Origin: Galdieria partita
Lineage: Eukaryota; Rhodophyta; Bangiophyceae; Galdieriales; Galdieriaceae
Length of the DNA: 64,000 nucleotides
Reading direction: 5' to 3'
NCBI GenBank assembly: GCA_025991245.1
Contig: BQMJ01000059.1
Location: 113,016-177,015 of the forward strand
A program made the position numbers and the translations under genes. This document shows, piece after piece, positions 41,384 through 52,887 of the stretch. How positions within the stretch are numbered: the first letter of the stretch is position 1; every line of letters begins with the position of its first letter. The notes below the pieces were generated by a model. It was not told the origin of the DNA. It was given only the letters and a program-made list of their open reading frames with translations, and made no database searches.

Positions 41384-44098
41384 TTATTGACTCTTGTTCA
41401 CAAATTCATCAACTCGTAATGCTGCTAGTATATAGAAGAGATGATCTTTGTGTACTCGAATGATTCGCAGTAATTTTTCATCGACCTTACTTCGATTATT
41501 TCCAACAACGCTATGCAACAGAGTCGCATATCGACCAGCATACTCTTCAGGAATCAATGCACTTTCGATTAAGAACTTTTTCCAATCAAAGTCTACAAAA
41601 GATTGTGTTGATGCAAGCATACTTTGTCCAACATTCACAGCTGCCATTGGTGTTTGCTCTCTTCCAGGATGAAATGGAACTTGTTGCAGAGAATTCGGAG
41701 CAGAAATAGTTGATTCTTCTCTCGTATCTTCCATTTGCATCATATTCATACTTGGACGAGTATTTGTTCTTTCCATCCTTCCACTATTCCTTTCATATTC
41801 TTCATATGGAATACGTCCTAATAAATCTACAAAAGAATTGCTCAACAAATCATAAAGTGGTTTCAGTTGTTCCAACCATCCAGCATTGTCTCCAAACACT
41901 CCTTCAATATCTCTACTAGTCTTGCAACCTAAAAAGGTTCGCAAAGATGTAGTTGAACATACTACAACTTGACAATGAGGAGGTATCCATAACCATTCTT
42001 CTCGTATATTCTGTGGTTGTCTTTCAGAGTTGATAGAACTGTAAACAATATTATTATTATTGTCTTCATAATAAACTCCACTATTCAATATCCAATTCTG
42101 ATTATTCCTAAATTGTCTGGAAACTTCGTCAGTATACTTGTCGCTTACAATCAACTGAATGGCTGTTAAATTATTCTGTTCCAATTCAAGCTGTGACGCC
42201 ACTGGATGTAAAAATTTGGCAACTTCTGCCTTAATCATTGAACGTCCAACACCAGAACTTGACAACTGAAAACATTCCAATGCAATGCCTATCAAATATA
42301 CTCTCTTCTTGGTGGTTTCAGTCTCCATAGGTGTTTGCTCTGAAGAAGATTCACCTTGAATAGCAAGGAAAGAATTGTCTTTCATATCGGTTACTCGAAT
42401 AAGAACATCAGGTCCATTGGAATTTTGTCGAATGGGAACAAATATTCCATCTTTTGATAAATACTTTTCAAAAAATGGTTTCCAAGCATTGACATTGTAA
42501 GTTTCTTCGCTAGCACTATGGGTTCTACTCATTGTCGAACTAAATGCTGGAACATAATTGGGAATAGGATCCACTTTTAAGCTGCCAATGGTTTGAGTAG
42601 ATTCTATTGAAATATGTTCGACAAAACTATGTCGAAATATACTCAATTCTCCTAGTTTGGAACAGAAACACCATCGAACATAAAGAATAAGAGTAAATAT
42701 AATTTCAAATTTGAAAACACGACTGGAAAGTGAATCCAATCGACTGATAGATGAAAATAAACTACAAATAAAACGAAAAGGAGGAATATTCCAATATCGC
42801 GATTGAATATGCTTTAGTACAATCTTTGGAAAAACCAACTTGAAAAATGTTTCATAGCTGTCTTCAGCGGGTATCCTGCTTGCTTCGCCTTGTTCATTTC
42901 TCGAGCAATTCACATAATAAAAACCAAAATGGTTGGCAATATCCAAAACATATTCAGGATAACTTCCATCAAATAGAATCTCTCTCATTGGAATATGAAA
43001 TTCAAATATACTCGCAAGAAGCATAGAAGAAAAAACAATCATTGATTTGGGTGTCATACGAGAAAGAGTTACTACGAGAGAAAAATTCGGAGCAATTCTT
43101 TCCATCTTCTCTTTCATTTCATCCTCTGAAAGATCACAAAAACTATTCCAACTCTCACATCTCTTTCCCAATTCATTTAAAACATGAACAACATGGTAAG
43201 GAACACCACCTGTATAATCATACACTTGTTTGAAGAACCAATCGTGTCCCTCAGGATGACTCGGAAACAATACTTTTTGAATAGGTACATTATGACAAGT
43301 AGCATTCTGTATAAAGTACTTGACAGTTGCTTCTGAAAAAGGATCCAACCGAAGAAAATTTAACGTTATTCGGGAAGGCATTGCATCCTCTTCTCTACCA
43401 ATTATACAGTTCGATCTCCCCGCAACAATACAAATGACAAAAGGTTGCCTTACAACAATTGACAAAACTCTAAAGAAGGCACGGTACACGTTGTGCACTC
43501 GACTTGTTCCTTGTGTGACCATCAAATCCTTAAACAATGTGAAATTGTATTCTTCTAAAAGTCCAATTTCGTCAATAAACAAATATAAATAACGTTTCAT
43601 GGTTACTTGCAAGAGTTTCTGAAGCCATTCTTTTGGACTACCGATATAGGAAAGAACTTGAGAAAGTAAATCTGCACCGCTGGGAAACCGGGAAAGAGCT
43701 TTCTCACTTATCCACTCCAAAAGTGTATCTTCAAAACATGTTCCTCTCGGCACATCGAGAAGATTCAACATAACATATAAAGTCTCGTTTAACAGCGCGT
43801 GTAGAGCACGTTCTCCTACATTCTCCCCCTTCTCAAAGCCAGGTAAGCAACAAAAATTTTTTAAATATTGCAACAAGTTCTCTTTGTTGACTGAAAGGAA
43901 CCATTGGAAATGCTGTCCAAATGCGCTTTTGCCACTCCCATACATTTGGGGTGCATAGCATATGTGAGGTCGAGGATTTCTCGACGTACCATCTCGTCTC
44001 AAAGGGTACGATAATAGGAAACTTTCTATAACTTGCAAGACAGCTGATTCTCTATTGACAAGGGGAAATTTGATACTTTCAATACGAATAGTGTTCAT
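41384..44098 (-). CDS. Large P-loop ATPase of the subtelomeric family, with nuclease-like and SAM-like C-terminal parts
   Basis: 904 residues, intronless from ATG 44098. Walker A is MYGSGKSAFG at about residues 52-61 and Walker B YLFIDEIGLLEE near residue 180, followed by a sensor-like strand FVICIVAGRSN; this is the STAND/archaeal-ATPase or Crinkler/RHS style of NTPase. Residues about 530-700 include NAWKPFFEKYL, GPDVLIRVTD and YLIGIALECF, spaced like a degenerate PD-(D/E)xK nuclease fold, though the catalytic residues are not convincing. A Gln/Thr-rich linker leads to a C-terminal helical segment (ALIPEEYAGRYATLL...HLFYILAAL) that looks SAM-like. Such ATPases are reported as expanded in Galdieria. 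Cellular role unknown; domain names beyond the P-loop are inference. Confidence 0.65.
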   Translation of the reverse strand: MNTIRIESIKFPLVNRESAVLQVIESFLLSYPLRRDGTSRNPRPHICYAPQMYGSGKSAFGQHFQWFLSVNKENLLQYLKNFCCLPGFEKGENVGERALHALLNETLYVMLNLLDVPRGTCFEDTLLEWISEKALSRFPSGADLLSQVLSYIGSPKEWLQKLLQVTMKRYLYLFIDEIGLLEEYNFTLFKDLMVTQGTSRVHNVYRAFFRVLSIVVRQPFVICIVAGRSNCIIGREEDAMPSRITLNFLRLDPFSEATVKYFIQNATCHNVPIQKVLFPSHPEGHDWFFKQVYDYTGGVPYHVVHVLNELGKRCESWNSFCDLSEDEMKEKMERIAPNFSLVVTLSRMTPKSMIVFSSMLLASIFEFHIPMREILFDGSYPEYVLDIANHFGFYYVNCSRNEQGEASRIPAEDSYETFFKLVFPKIVLKHIQSRYWNIPPFRFICSLFSSISRLDSLSSRVFKFEIIFTLILYVRWCFCSKLGELSIFRHSFVEHISIESTQTIGSLKVDPIPNYVPAFSSTMSRTHSASEETYNVNAWKPFFEKYLSKDGIFVPIRQNSNGPDVLIRVTDMKDNSFLAIQGESSSEQTPMETETTKKRVYLIGIALECFQLSSSGVGRSMIKAEVAKFLHPVASQLELEQNNLTAIQLIVSDKYTDEVSRQFRNNQNWILNSGVYYEDNNNNIVYSSINSERQPQNIREEWLWIPPHCQVVVCSTTSLRTFLGCKTSRDIEGVFGDNAGWLEQLKPLYDLLSNSFVDLLGRIPYEEYERNSGRMERTNTRPSMNMMQMEDTREESTISAPNSLQQVPFHPGREQTPMAAVNVGQSMLASTQSFVDFDWKKFLIESALIPEEYAGRYATLLHSVVGNNRSKVDEKLLRIIRVHKDHLFYILAALRVDEFVNKSQ

Positions 44099-46315
44099 TC
44101 TGTAAACTCGCAACAACCACAACAAATCACCGAATCACACAACAATCATCCAACTGAGGGAATAATTTCAGTGCAACAAATGAAGAAAGTTTAAGCTGTT
44201 CTATAAGAGTAGTGTATAGGCTACGTATGAGAGCTTATAGTATAGTCCTACTTGCAATTGACTTTGTTGTTTTCCCTGTGACATAGTTATTTGTTTTCAC
44301 ATTGGACAAATAACTTATTGACTCACTTCCAGAACATTGTGTAATTTCAACACACACAACATATTTGGGAAACTTTGTCGTCTTGAGTAGATAGTCTGTT
44401 TGCTTGTTTCTTTTAGTGTGATAATAACTTTGGGTATAAAGTTTGCTTCTAATTTGTTGTTGGCAGTTTCAGTTCGGAGGACTTTCTTCAGGTTCTACAA
44501 GTCGACTTTTTACCTCTCTTTGAATTCATTTGAGCAGTGCAACGATTCATTTTGAACACTGGTTTCCACTCAACTTTTAGTATCTGCTTTGTACTCTCTA
44601 GTATTCATGCGAAAACCAACTGTATTTATTTCGAGAATAATGTCTTGATAGAAGGTTCCAAACTTGCACTGAGTTTCAGTAACTGATCCATGAATACTTG
44701 GGTGTTGTTTGAAAGTAGTTTTATTAGGGAATTGTTATACATAGTCTTGTGAAATAGGACTGAAACTCCTCTTTGAAGATACTTTGCAGTGATCCAAGCA
44801 GACTCTCATCTATGTCGTGTGTTTGTTGAATAGTTTGCAATTTCCATATGTCAACTTTTGTCTATTCAGAGACTCTTTTGAAAGTGAAAAAGACGAACTA
44901 TAGTTGACTATGCCTGATTTTTGAACAGTCAATGACACTACATGTCTTCATAAAGCCTATGTCTCTATTACAAATTTAGTTGAGATCTGGATTCCAACTG
45001 CTAGCAAACCTAACTCTTGCTGTGACTCGTTTCAAGGCAACTGATGAAGTAAAGTTTCTACTCAAAACTTACAGCCCAAGTCTAACTGTGAATGCTGGAG
45101 TAACCACAACAGAGATACGAAAATGTAAAATGATGACAAGTTAGCTTGCGTTGATTATAATGACTGATTGATTGAGTGATAAAACTTTCAATGATTCATT
45201 TTTAAATGACTATATTTGAGTACAATCATTTTGTCCCGATTCATGATCAATCGATATTCCATGATTTCATTACAACTTTGCAAATCTTCTCTAGGAAGAC
45301 GTGCGTATCTTTCTTCTTGAAAAATAAGGTCAATATCCTCTTGGAGCATTCATTCAATCGAACAACAGTTATAGCTGCAATTTATGTTCACCTTATGACT
45401 TGATAGAATACTCTACATTCCTTCTTGGACTAAATTATATCTTACTTTCTACATTTTCTTCTTGGGTTTATGAGTTGAATGAAACGAAACTACAAGTTGA
45501 TAGTTCCAGAGTGTTCAATCAGACCTAGCTCCATCACAATGTGATTGGATGGAAGAAGAATCCTTGGAGATTGTGATTGAAGTTGGATTGCCAAGATTTT
45601 GAGGCTCAACTCAGTTTATTAGAAGTTGTTATAGAAGTTTTATTATCCATTTGCGTTTTATTTTGTGTTGTAACATTCAAATCAGCCACGACCAGCCCTC
45701 AACCGTGAGTTCCAATAGTTTCTGGTTTCTATTTCGATATATCAATATTGATTATCCCTGTGACGTGTATTTTAAAAACAACTCTTGCTGCTTGTTTCTG
45801 GTCTTCACTGCAAATTATCTGTCCACGTTGTTGAGTACAGAGTCAACTTGAAAGATTGCAAGCTTTTCGTCCATTAAGGACATGGCCCACTAAGGTGTTC
45901 TTTTGGTTTTATGAAGAGGACAAATTATAAAGCAGAATTCTCACAAGAAACACAAAGCAGTCCTAAATAGCAACAGTTGAGTATGTCAAGAAAAGAATAC
46001 CACAATTTGACGAATAAATAAGGTCACTCGAAAATATGGGCAAGCTTAAACTCAGAAAATCAAAGTAAAATTCTCTATATTTGAAAAAGTAGAACAATGA
46101 CTGAATGTACATTTCATCGCAGCAGTTACTCGAGGAGAGACATAGAGAAATTTCTTGACCGGTGCTTATCAATCTATGATGAACATTATCATTTTCCATA
46201 GAACTGAAAAAGGATAATTTTGGAATGTCAATTCAACCGAAAGCACTCAAGTAACAAACTATTCATGCAGTTCAAGAAAAAGCTCGTGAAGAATAGCAAG
46301 AAAGTAACTTTTATG
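44099..46315. other. 2.2-kb gap with no supportable gene
   Basis: Region upstream of the large ATPase gene, T-rich on the + strand. Open frames (for example a 78-codon minus-strand ATG frame at 45963-46199) show no protein pattern I recognise. The proximal part near 44100-44300 presumably holds the ATPase promoter. Confidence 0.45.
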
Positions 46316-46740
46316 CTAGCTTTCAGAATTCTCTTTGTGTGAATTCGAGTCCAACTTGTACGATCTTTCATTCTCCAAATGGTATTCTAAATGAAACGAT
46401 AAAGACAATTTTAATGGAGTAACATAAACAATACTCATGCACTGTCGCCAATGAATACCTTTGGAATCCAATAGACGAAAATCTACAATCCTTCCAGAAT
46501 CATCTTCTTCTAACGTAATAGTGAATTCCTGATTCAAAAAGAAGCAAAATATGTTTAGTAATTGACAATTGCCTGTTGCTTCGCTCTGTATTAACTTATC
46601 GCGACTGATCCTCTTACTTCTTCTTTGCAGAAACTTGGAACGCTTTGTTCATTTTTGCTCACTCTTTGTACTACTAGTTCATGAATTAGCCGATTCTGAG
46701 AAACTGAATAAAACTTTCTTGAAAGAAGGTGGTAAAAAGG
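46316..46740 (-). CDS. Downstream companion ORF (copy 3), unknown beta-rich domain
   Basis: Two segments joined in frame by a possible GT-AG intron 46529-46617 (89 nt, longer than usual): upstream NRLIHELVVQRVSKNEQSVPSFC and downstream EFTITLEEDDSGRIVDFRLLDSKG with MSIVYVTPLKLSLSFHLEYH, ending at TAG 46316. It shares the D-x-x-G-I...VYV-x-P segment with copy 1 and KNEQS plus the acidic strand with copy 2. It lies 0.3 kb downstream of the intact ATPase on the same strand. Upstream limit and start are unclear. Confidence 0.4.
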
Positions 46741-47032
46741 AGTTTTCAATAGTAGCAGAGTAACGATTATGGTTGTAAAATGAAGATATAGATACTTGAA
46801 AAAAGTATATATGCCATTGAGAATTCACAATATGCACAAAAATATAGTCAAATCGAGGATATCGCTCTGTCGGCAATATTTAACAGGAATGAGTAAACTT
46901 TTTCATGGGAGGATCAAATTCATCTCCAACCAACCGAGCCAAACAGTGACAAGATAAACTCAAGTTCCTATAAGGTTTGCTATCGGAAAGGATCGTCACT
47001 TTTTCCACATTACTGACAAACCATAGAAAGAA

Positions 47033-48522
47033 TCATTCTTCAAAAGTTTGACTGTTTATTCTCGATCCATTTCGATAACGTTCAGCAAGTTCAGCCAAGT
47101 ACTTCTCAGAAGCATATCTTTCACGGAAAGAGGATAACAAGATGTCACGTGCAACGCTATTATAAAAGCGTAAGTAGATGCGATCCACTACAACTAATAA
47201 ACCTCGACTTATATATGCTCCGTCTGCAATAGTAATGTTGGGTTTAGTTCTATCCATGAATAGCTTATAAAGCATAGAATCAAAATCTCTCTTTTCTTCT
47301 TCAGACCTAAGTCCATCGAGATAGTCATTATGCTTTCTTATCATTTCACAATACACTTTTGCGGTGAATTCAACCCTCAAATCTTCAAAACTAGCATCAG
47401 GATGATCGTTGGCCAGAGCTACCATTTTAGCTATCATTCTAGGCACCAAACCAGTAACTTCGACCACTTCATCTGAATTTTCACGAAGAATAGAGGGATA
47501 ATCAGGTAAATCTTCCCACAAGTCAAATTCTTTGAAACTTAGCGGTTCCAAATAGTGTTTGACCTTACTATAACCACTGCGCAAATTATCTTCAAATTGA
47601 TGATGCTGTGAACCTGCAAGAAGAACTCCACAATAAGGCTATTCAAGTAAATGAAAAAGTCATTATAAAACAAGAGAGAACCATGACTTACTGTATTCAT
47701 TACTTCAAACTCAGTGTAAAACTGGAAGAAATCCGGCCATCTATTTATGTTACGACCAAACTCGCTCCAAAACGCATTATGTTCATCAACAATTAACATA
47801 TTGCGTGGTGCAAGCCCTATCATAACACGACGAATAGCGAAAGCTAGATTCAGATGTTTCTCTTTCATGGCAAAATAAATGACACTTTTAAGAGGAGCAC
47901 CTCTTAAAGAACGATACCAAGATGACTCTAAATTGGGCATTTCTTCTAGAATATCTGGATTCATAAAAAGCAACATTTTCAAGTAACGTGAAACCATTTG
48001 AGAGATGTTGCTAATGTTCTTCAACCACGCCGCTGCGTTTCCAATATACTGCAGGGGAATCCTGCAATTTCTTGAAAACACAGCGGCCATATAGAGCTCT
48101 ACGCTCTTTCCTAGACCACTAGCTGCAGAAACTATGATCTGCTGGGGTGGAAGAATGCAACCTTCTGCATCAAGACTTTCAATGTGTCTATTCCACCTCT
48201 TGATAAACTCTCGTCTCAGAAAGATTCTAGAGAATTTCCCAGCTCTTTTTTCCACCGGGAAATCTTTGGGAAACTTCTTGGGAACAAGAAACTGTGCTAT
48301 GTCACTAAACGTTTCTTTCCCAACTTCAAATACTTTTCCTCCAACTTGTACCTTCTCTCCAATTACTGAGGCAACAGATATGAGTTCACATTCTTGCTCA
48401 AGATCAGGCAAGTTTGTCAACCATACATTGCTAAACCTTTCGTCAATTTTTAGACCATCTTGAAATATTTCTTCGTATCTAACAGACTCTCCGGACATAT
48501 CTAAAGAAGTTTCACTAGTCAT
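47033..48522 (-). CDS. P-loop ATPase of the subtelomeric family (intact paralogue)
   Basis: 478 residues from exons 47692-48522 and 47033-47638. The intron 47639-47691 was set at TAG|CCT because this yields CGVLLAGSQHHQFEDN, which is also preserved after an intron in the pseudogene at 38890-40042. The N-terminal part has FSRIFLRREFIKRW, then Walker A SAASGLGKSVEL at about residue 145, IPLQYIGNAAAWL, Walker B MLIVDEHNAFW, the sensor-like GSQHH strand, and a C-terminal helical part ending in GLLVVVDRIYLRFYNSVARDIL. The layout resembles Crinkler/retrotransposon-hot-spot NTPases and archaeal ATPases. All nucleotide-binding residues are present. Role unknown. Confidence 0.7.
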
Positions 48523-50474
48523 CCTTTGAGACGGCTAGCCAAATAATCAACAACCCAAAAACAAATTGTGCAGTTCAGTTGTACAAATTTTACAATTTAT
48601 GGTGCTGTATATAGTTCCAAATAATAAGTACACTTTGGAATTCAAACAAGAAATCTAGTATTTCTTTGTTTCCTATGGAACATTGAGATAGAGCTGCCTA
48701 CAGAAAGAATATTTGAAGTGATTTCAACCTTGAGAAAAATATTTTATGAAAGCATAATTTCTTTCAATGACTTGAAAGATCAACTAAAATCAACAGTGCA
48801 TTCGTTAAGAGAAATCTGGATACTGTGACACTTGTTTTCAACTCTTCCTGTTTCAGTTGTTCCACTCTTTGTGTCTCCTATCTACGAAACAGACTATGTC
48901 AAACTCCACTGGATTAGATTAGCTCAATTGTCTACAGAATAATCTTCATAGTGGCAGCTATCAAAGATTACTTTTCAATACAGACAAGAGAGAGATTCAA
49001 TTCAACTCAATTTCTCCTTTCAAGACTGACAATTTGTCTTATCTAATCGCATATTTTTGACTATGTGCAAATGATAAGCACAAATTACATCAATTACGCA
49101 AAGTGACATCGTGTAAAGACTATGGTTTAAATCAAAATTTTCTATCACTTTATGAAGGAGGCAATGGAACATACCAATTTATCAGAGCTTGCAACTTTCG
49201 TTACTTGCTGCAAGAAAGAAGTCTCACTCGAAAGTTATCGCTAGTATGATGTTCATTATTCTGAGCTATGAGGATGAGTATTGAAACATTTACTTTTCCT
49301 CCTTTGGGAACCCAAGTTTCAAGTTTGAACAAGTAGGTTTGGCTTTACGTTTTGAAATATTTTTGGACACCGTCACAATTTTTGTTTTGTCAAGACAGCG
49401 AAGTTTTTACCAAGATTGTTTTGATCTTATGTTTTCAGAGTAACTCTGAGATGATGAGAATGAAATAAAAGCCGAGTTGGTAACTCGAAATCTTGTTTTG
49501 TGTCTTGCTAAAGTACTTTGTATACTTTAAAAGTATCTCATTGAGTTGTTGTTGCTTTCTTCTCTTGTAGGCATTCTACAAGTTTCGTTAGAGCAAACAA
49601 GATATTATCGTTGGAAGCAACGACTGTACAACTCATTTGGGCTTATCTATTCTTGGAATCCTTTCAGGATGGTCGGTTGTTGACTGCTGAATTTTGTGCC
49701 ACTATATACTATCGTTGACTTTGCTAAAGTCACCGTCCGCTTCAAAGTACATCTTCCACAAAATCTCAGTCAAAGTTGCTAGTACCAGTTCCCGTCCATA
49801 TGTCTAGGAATTCTTGATACCTGTTTCACAAAATTGAAAGACAGGGTAGAGTTTTACCTGTACATTCAACAACATAAGGATTGATTCATATTCCTCCCTA
49901 ACGTCTTCTATGATAGCGTTACGACTATACATCAACCCACTCTAGGGTATGGGACAAACTCCCTTCTTGACAACTGTAATCAGCACTCTTTTGGAGTCCG
50001 TATTTCACCCAACCACAAGTATAGATGGAATTGTTGAAAACGTTTGATTCACAAAACGTTAACCAAGTGTTTACAATTCAAACAATTTGGAAGCTAACCA
50101 TCTTAAAACTCAACGTGTTCTGTTTGGGCTTGTGAGATCAAAGAAAAACTCCTTGTCAACAACAAGTCAAATCCAATTCTATTAACTCTCCAGTTTTTTT
50201 CTCGTTACTTTCACGAATTCTGAATTATCAGGTACAACAGTGGAAAGTCTGTAACTGAATTCCAACGATACAACTCCCTAACACAAAAAGAATAGAGCAT
50301 CAACAGTCTTTTAACTCTCGAGTGCAAGGTTCTTTTGGAAATTTCTCTACAAGTATACAAGATACGATATAGTTTGTACCTTTTAAAGGCATCCTTTCAT
50401 ACCACCTCCTTTCTAAGCTCTTCGAAATGTTCTTTCGTTAGAACTTATTGGTTGAGAACAGGAGCTAAATAGTT

Positions 50475-50680
50475 GTATTATGCAACCCGCTTCAAAGTGG
50501 ATAAGGTCTGTTTATGAAAATTTTTCTTTTGAGTTTGAACGAGAACATCTTGAGAATAGACTAGAAAGTTTTTCTTTTTTTTTTGGATATTATTTAAACC
50601 TGGGTTGTTTTGGTCCTAACTCTGTAGCCACTAGGTTTGAACCTTGTGGTTGGTAACTCAACATCGGAGTTCAAAAGAGA
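50475..50680 (+). repeat. Subtelomeric dispersed repeat A, copy 1
   Basis: Shares blocks in the same order and orientation with 54487-54700, for example ttcaaagtggataagg against tttgaagtggataaaa, tttatgaaaa, tgttttggtc and ggtttgaacct. Strongly diverged, so probably old. Confidence 0.5.
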
Positions 50681-51790
50681 TTTATCTGCAGAAACATTGT
50701 GAAGGGAGAGGTTGATTACGATCGTACAAGGGAGATTGTTTGGAAACAACTACTATAGCTTTGCACATTCTTGGTTCTTTAGATGAGAATAGTGTAAAAG
50801 AGGTAAATTTGTAGTAGTCATAATATTATGGGCACCTTTTAACCTGAACGAGTTGCATATACATACTTGTGGAAAGATTTATTTTACTGAGGTTAGCGAA
50901 AACATTATAGCAAATTAAGTAGATCGTTTGATAAATGTTCAAAGTATTTTGAAAACTAAAGCAAAGGAAGAAATATTCGCTACGAGAACAAACCTTGAAT
51001 ACTACAATAAAGTAGACTAGTGTATGTTGAATTGACAAAGTGCAGAGATCTTGAAAAATATTGTATTCGAAACAAGTTGTCTAGTAAAGGATTGAGTGAA
51101 TGAGATGAAATAAAAAAGATTGTTTCAAAGATATATCAAATTTGATGAATATTCCACATTCTAAAGCTGTTTTGGGAAAAAGTTTGGATCCAAATCTGCC
51201 AGCACAATTCATTGAGTATTGTCAATCACACAAGTTCTATTTTTTCATTTGGTTCCCTTTATCGATATCCGCGGTATGTAAAGATTGTATGCAAAGAAAT
51301 GAATGTGGTAAAGGAAAGGCGAACATGACTCGTTCAATGAGTTAGTACTCAAAAAGAACTTACTTGAATTATTCGGTTGATTGACAAATTTTATTCAAAA
51401 GATCAAGTATTATAGGGAAATTATTGGTTTTTAGAACTTTGTATACTCAAGAGACAATCAATGAACCGTTACCTTTTCATTCTATTTCACGTGTCATTAA
51501 AACTTTTCTAGTCTTTAAACTTTTTTGGTGAAACTTTGAGACTTTGGCAGTATTTAAAAGAGTATGGAACAGAAAGAGAATAGATTCATTTTTATTCCTC
51601 GAATAGTGAAAAGTTGCAAAAAGTAACAACGGAAAAACCAAGAAATTGCACAATAGCGATCATCATGCAGTATACAATACAAGGCACTGAGTAAGAATTG
51701 AATTCAAACTATAGTCCAACTTTATTTCTTAACACAGAAGGAAGAAAGACAATAGTAGTAGAAAAAACAGGAACAATAAATCAACTGCTT

Positions 51791-51980
51791 CCTAATGTAT
51801 GAACAAAAAAGCCTACTTGTCTGAGTTCATTCATTATTAAAAAATAAAAATTGAACAAGAAAGTCATGCCATAAGAGTACATATTGAGAAACCAACAAAG
51901 TGATTCTAAGTTTAACCCTGTTGAGAATAGATAAAAAGAGACTTAAAATGTTTCAACCAAAACACAAAGTTCATCTTTTA
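51791..51980 (+). repeat. Subtelomeric dispersed repeat C, copy 1
   Basis: Matches 60311-60497 in the same orientation: attcattattaaaa against attcattcttaaaa, then aattgaacaa, cataagagt, gagaatagata and aaaacacaaagt in the same order. Copies lie about 8.5 kb apart. Confidence 0.55.
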
Positions 51981-52728
51981 GGGAATTCAACAAGACTACC
52001 AGTGTAATAGCCATCATTATCTTCATCATAGCCATTTTAGTGTCCATCAACTGGAAATAATTATAGTATACTTGGAGCTTGCAGAAATGATTCAACTCGA
52101 ATGAATTTTGCAATCGACAATTGTAAAGGCTTTTCTATTTAAAATAGATTCGAAACATCCTTATAAATAATAATTGGGTTTCGATTCAAATTCGTTCGAT
52201 ATACTTGCCCGAACGGATATAAATATAGTAGAATCGGGACCATAGACAGATGAATTTTGAATCAAACAACAATTCAAGCATAGAATAGAAGCAAAAAAGA
52301 AACTACGTATTTACTTAATTCATTTTGTTGGAGAGTAGCATTGTGATATGTAAAGATTCAAGATTCGAACAAAGTAAAATGATTCCGCTTCAGTGGAATA
52401 ATACTGCCTCAAAGCAAAAGATAAATTTCGACAATAATGCCTAAAGCATTAAACAGTGCATTTCAACGTGAAACTCTTCGAGACCAAACTTTGCCATCCA
52501 AGACCTGCTAGTATCGGTCGTAAACTTTCAGTGACTTAAAACTTGAGTTCCATAAATATTGAAAAATATGTGTCTTTAGTCCAAGTTCACGTTGAACGTA
52601 TCTCAACTTGGATCCTTGTTGAAAACTGTCGCTCTTTACTTTCTGGTAACTTTATAGGCGTTTCTTACTATGTAGAGTACTATAAAAAGAAAAGTCGGCA
52701 CAAAAAACTGCCATTTGTTTTCAACTTT

Positions 52729-52887
52729 GAACCCCTGCTCCCTATACAGTCTTGTAGTTTAACTTGGTTTTTCAAGTCCAAGTATACTACAAAGTAAAGT
52801 CTTGTGAATTGCTGTTGTGAATCTTCTTTTGTGTCACACTCATCAAGGTCTTTTGTAGCACTCGAAGTACATTCTGAGATGATTCTT
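52729..52887 (+). repeat. Subtelomeric dispersed repeat B, copy 1
   Basis: Matches 54821-54971 in order and orientation: atacagtcttgta, aacttggtttttcaag against aacctggtttttgaag, ggtcttttgtag against ggatcttttgtaa, and acattctgaga against atattctgag. Confidence 0.6.

Noticed and set aside
47539-47691. Read-through of the 47033-48522 gene into VSHGSLLFYN... to a stop near 47539
   Set aside because: The intron happens to have no stop in this frame. The spliced form restores CGVLLAGSQHH, which the pseudogene copy also preserves.
50600-50680. tRNA B-box-like sequence (reverse complement GGTTCAAACC) near 50632, and again near 54663
   Set aside because: No acceptor or T-stem pairing could be built around it; it is part of dispersed repeat A.
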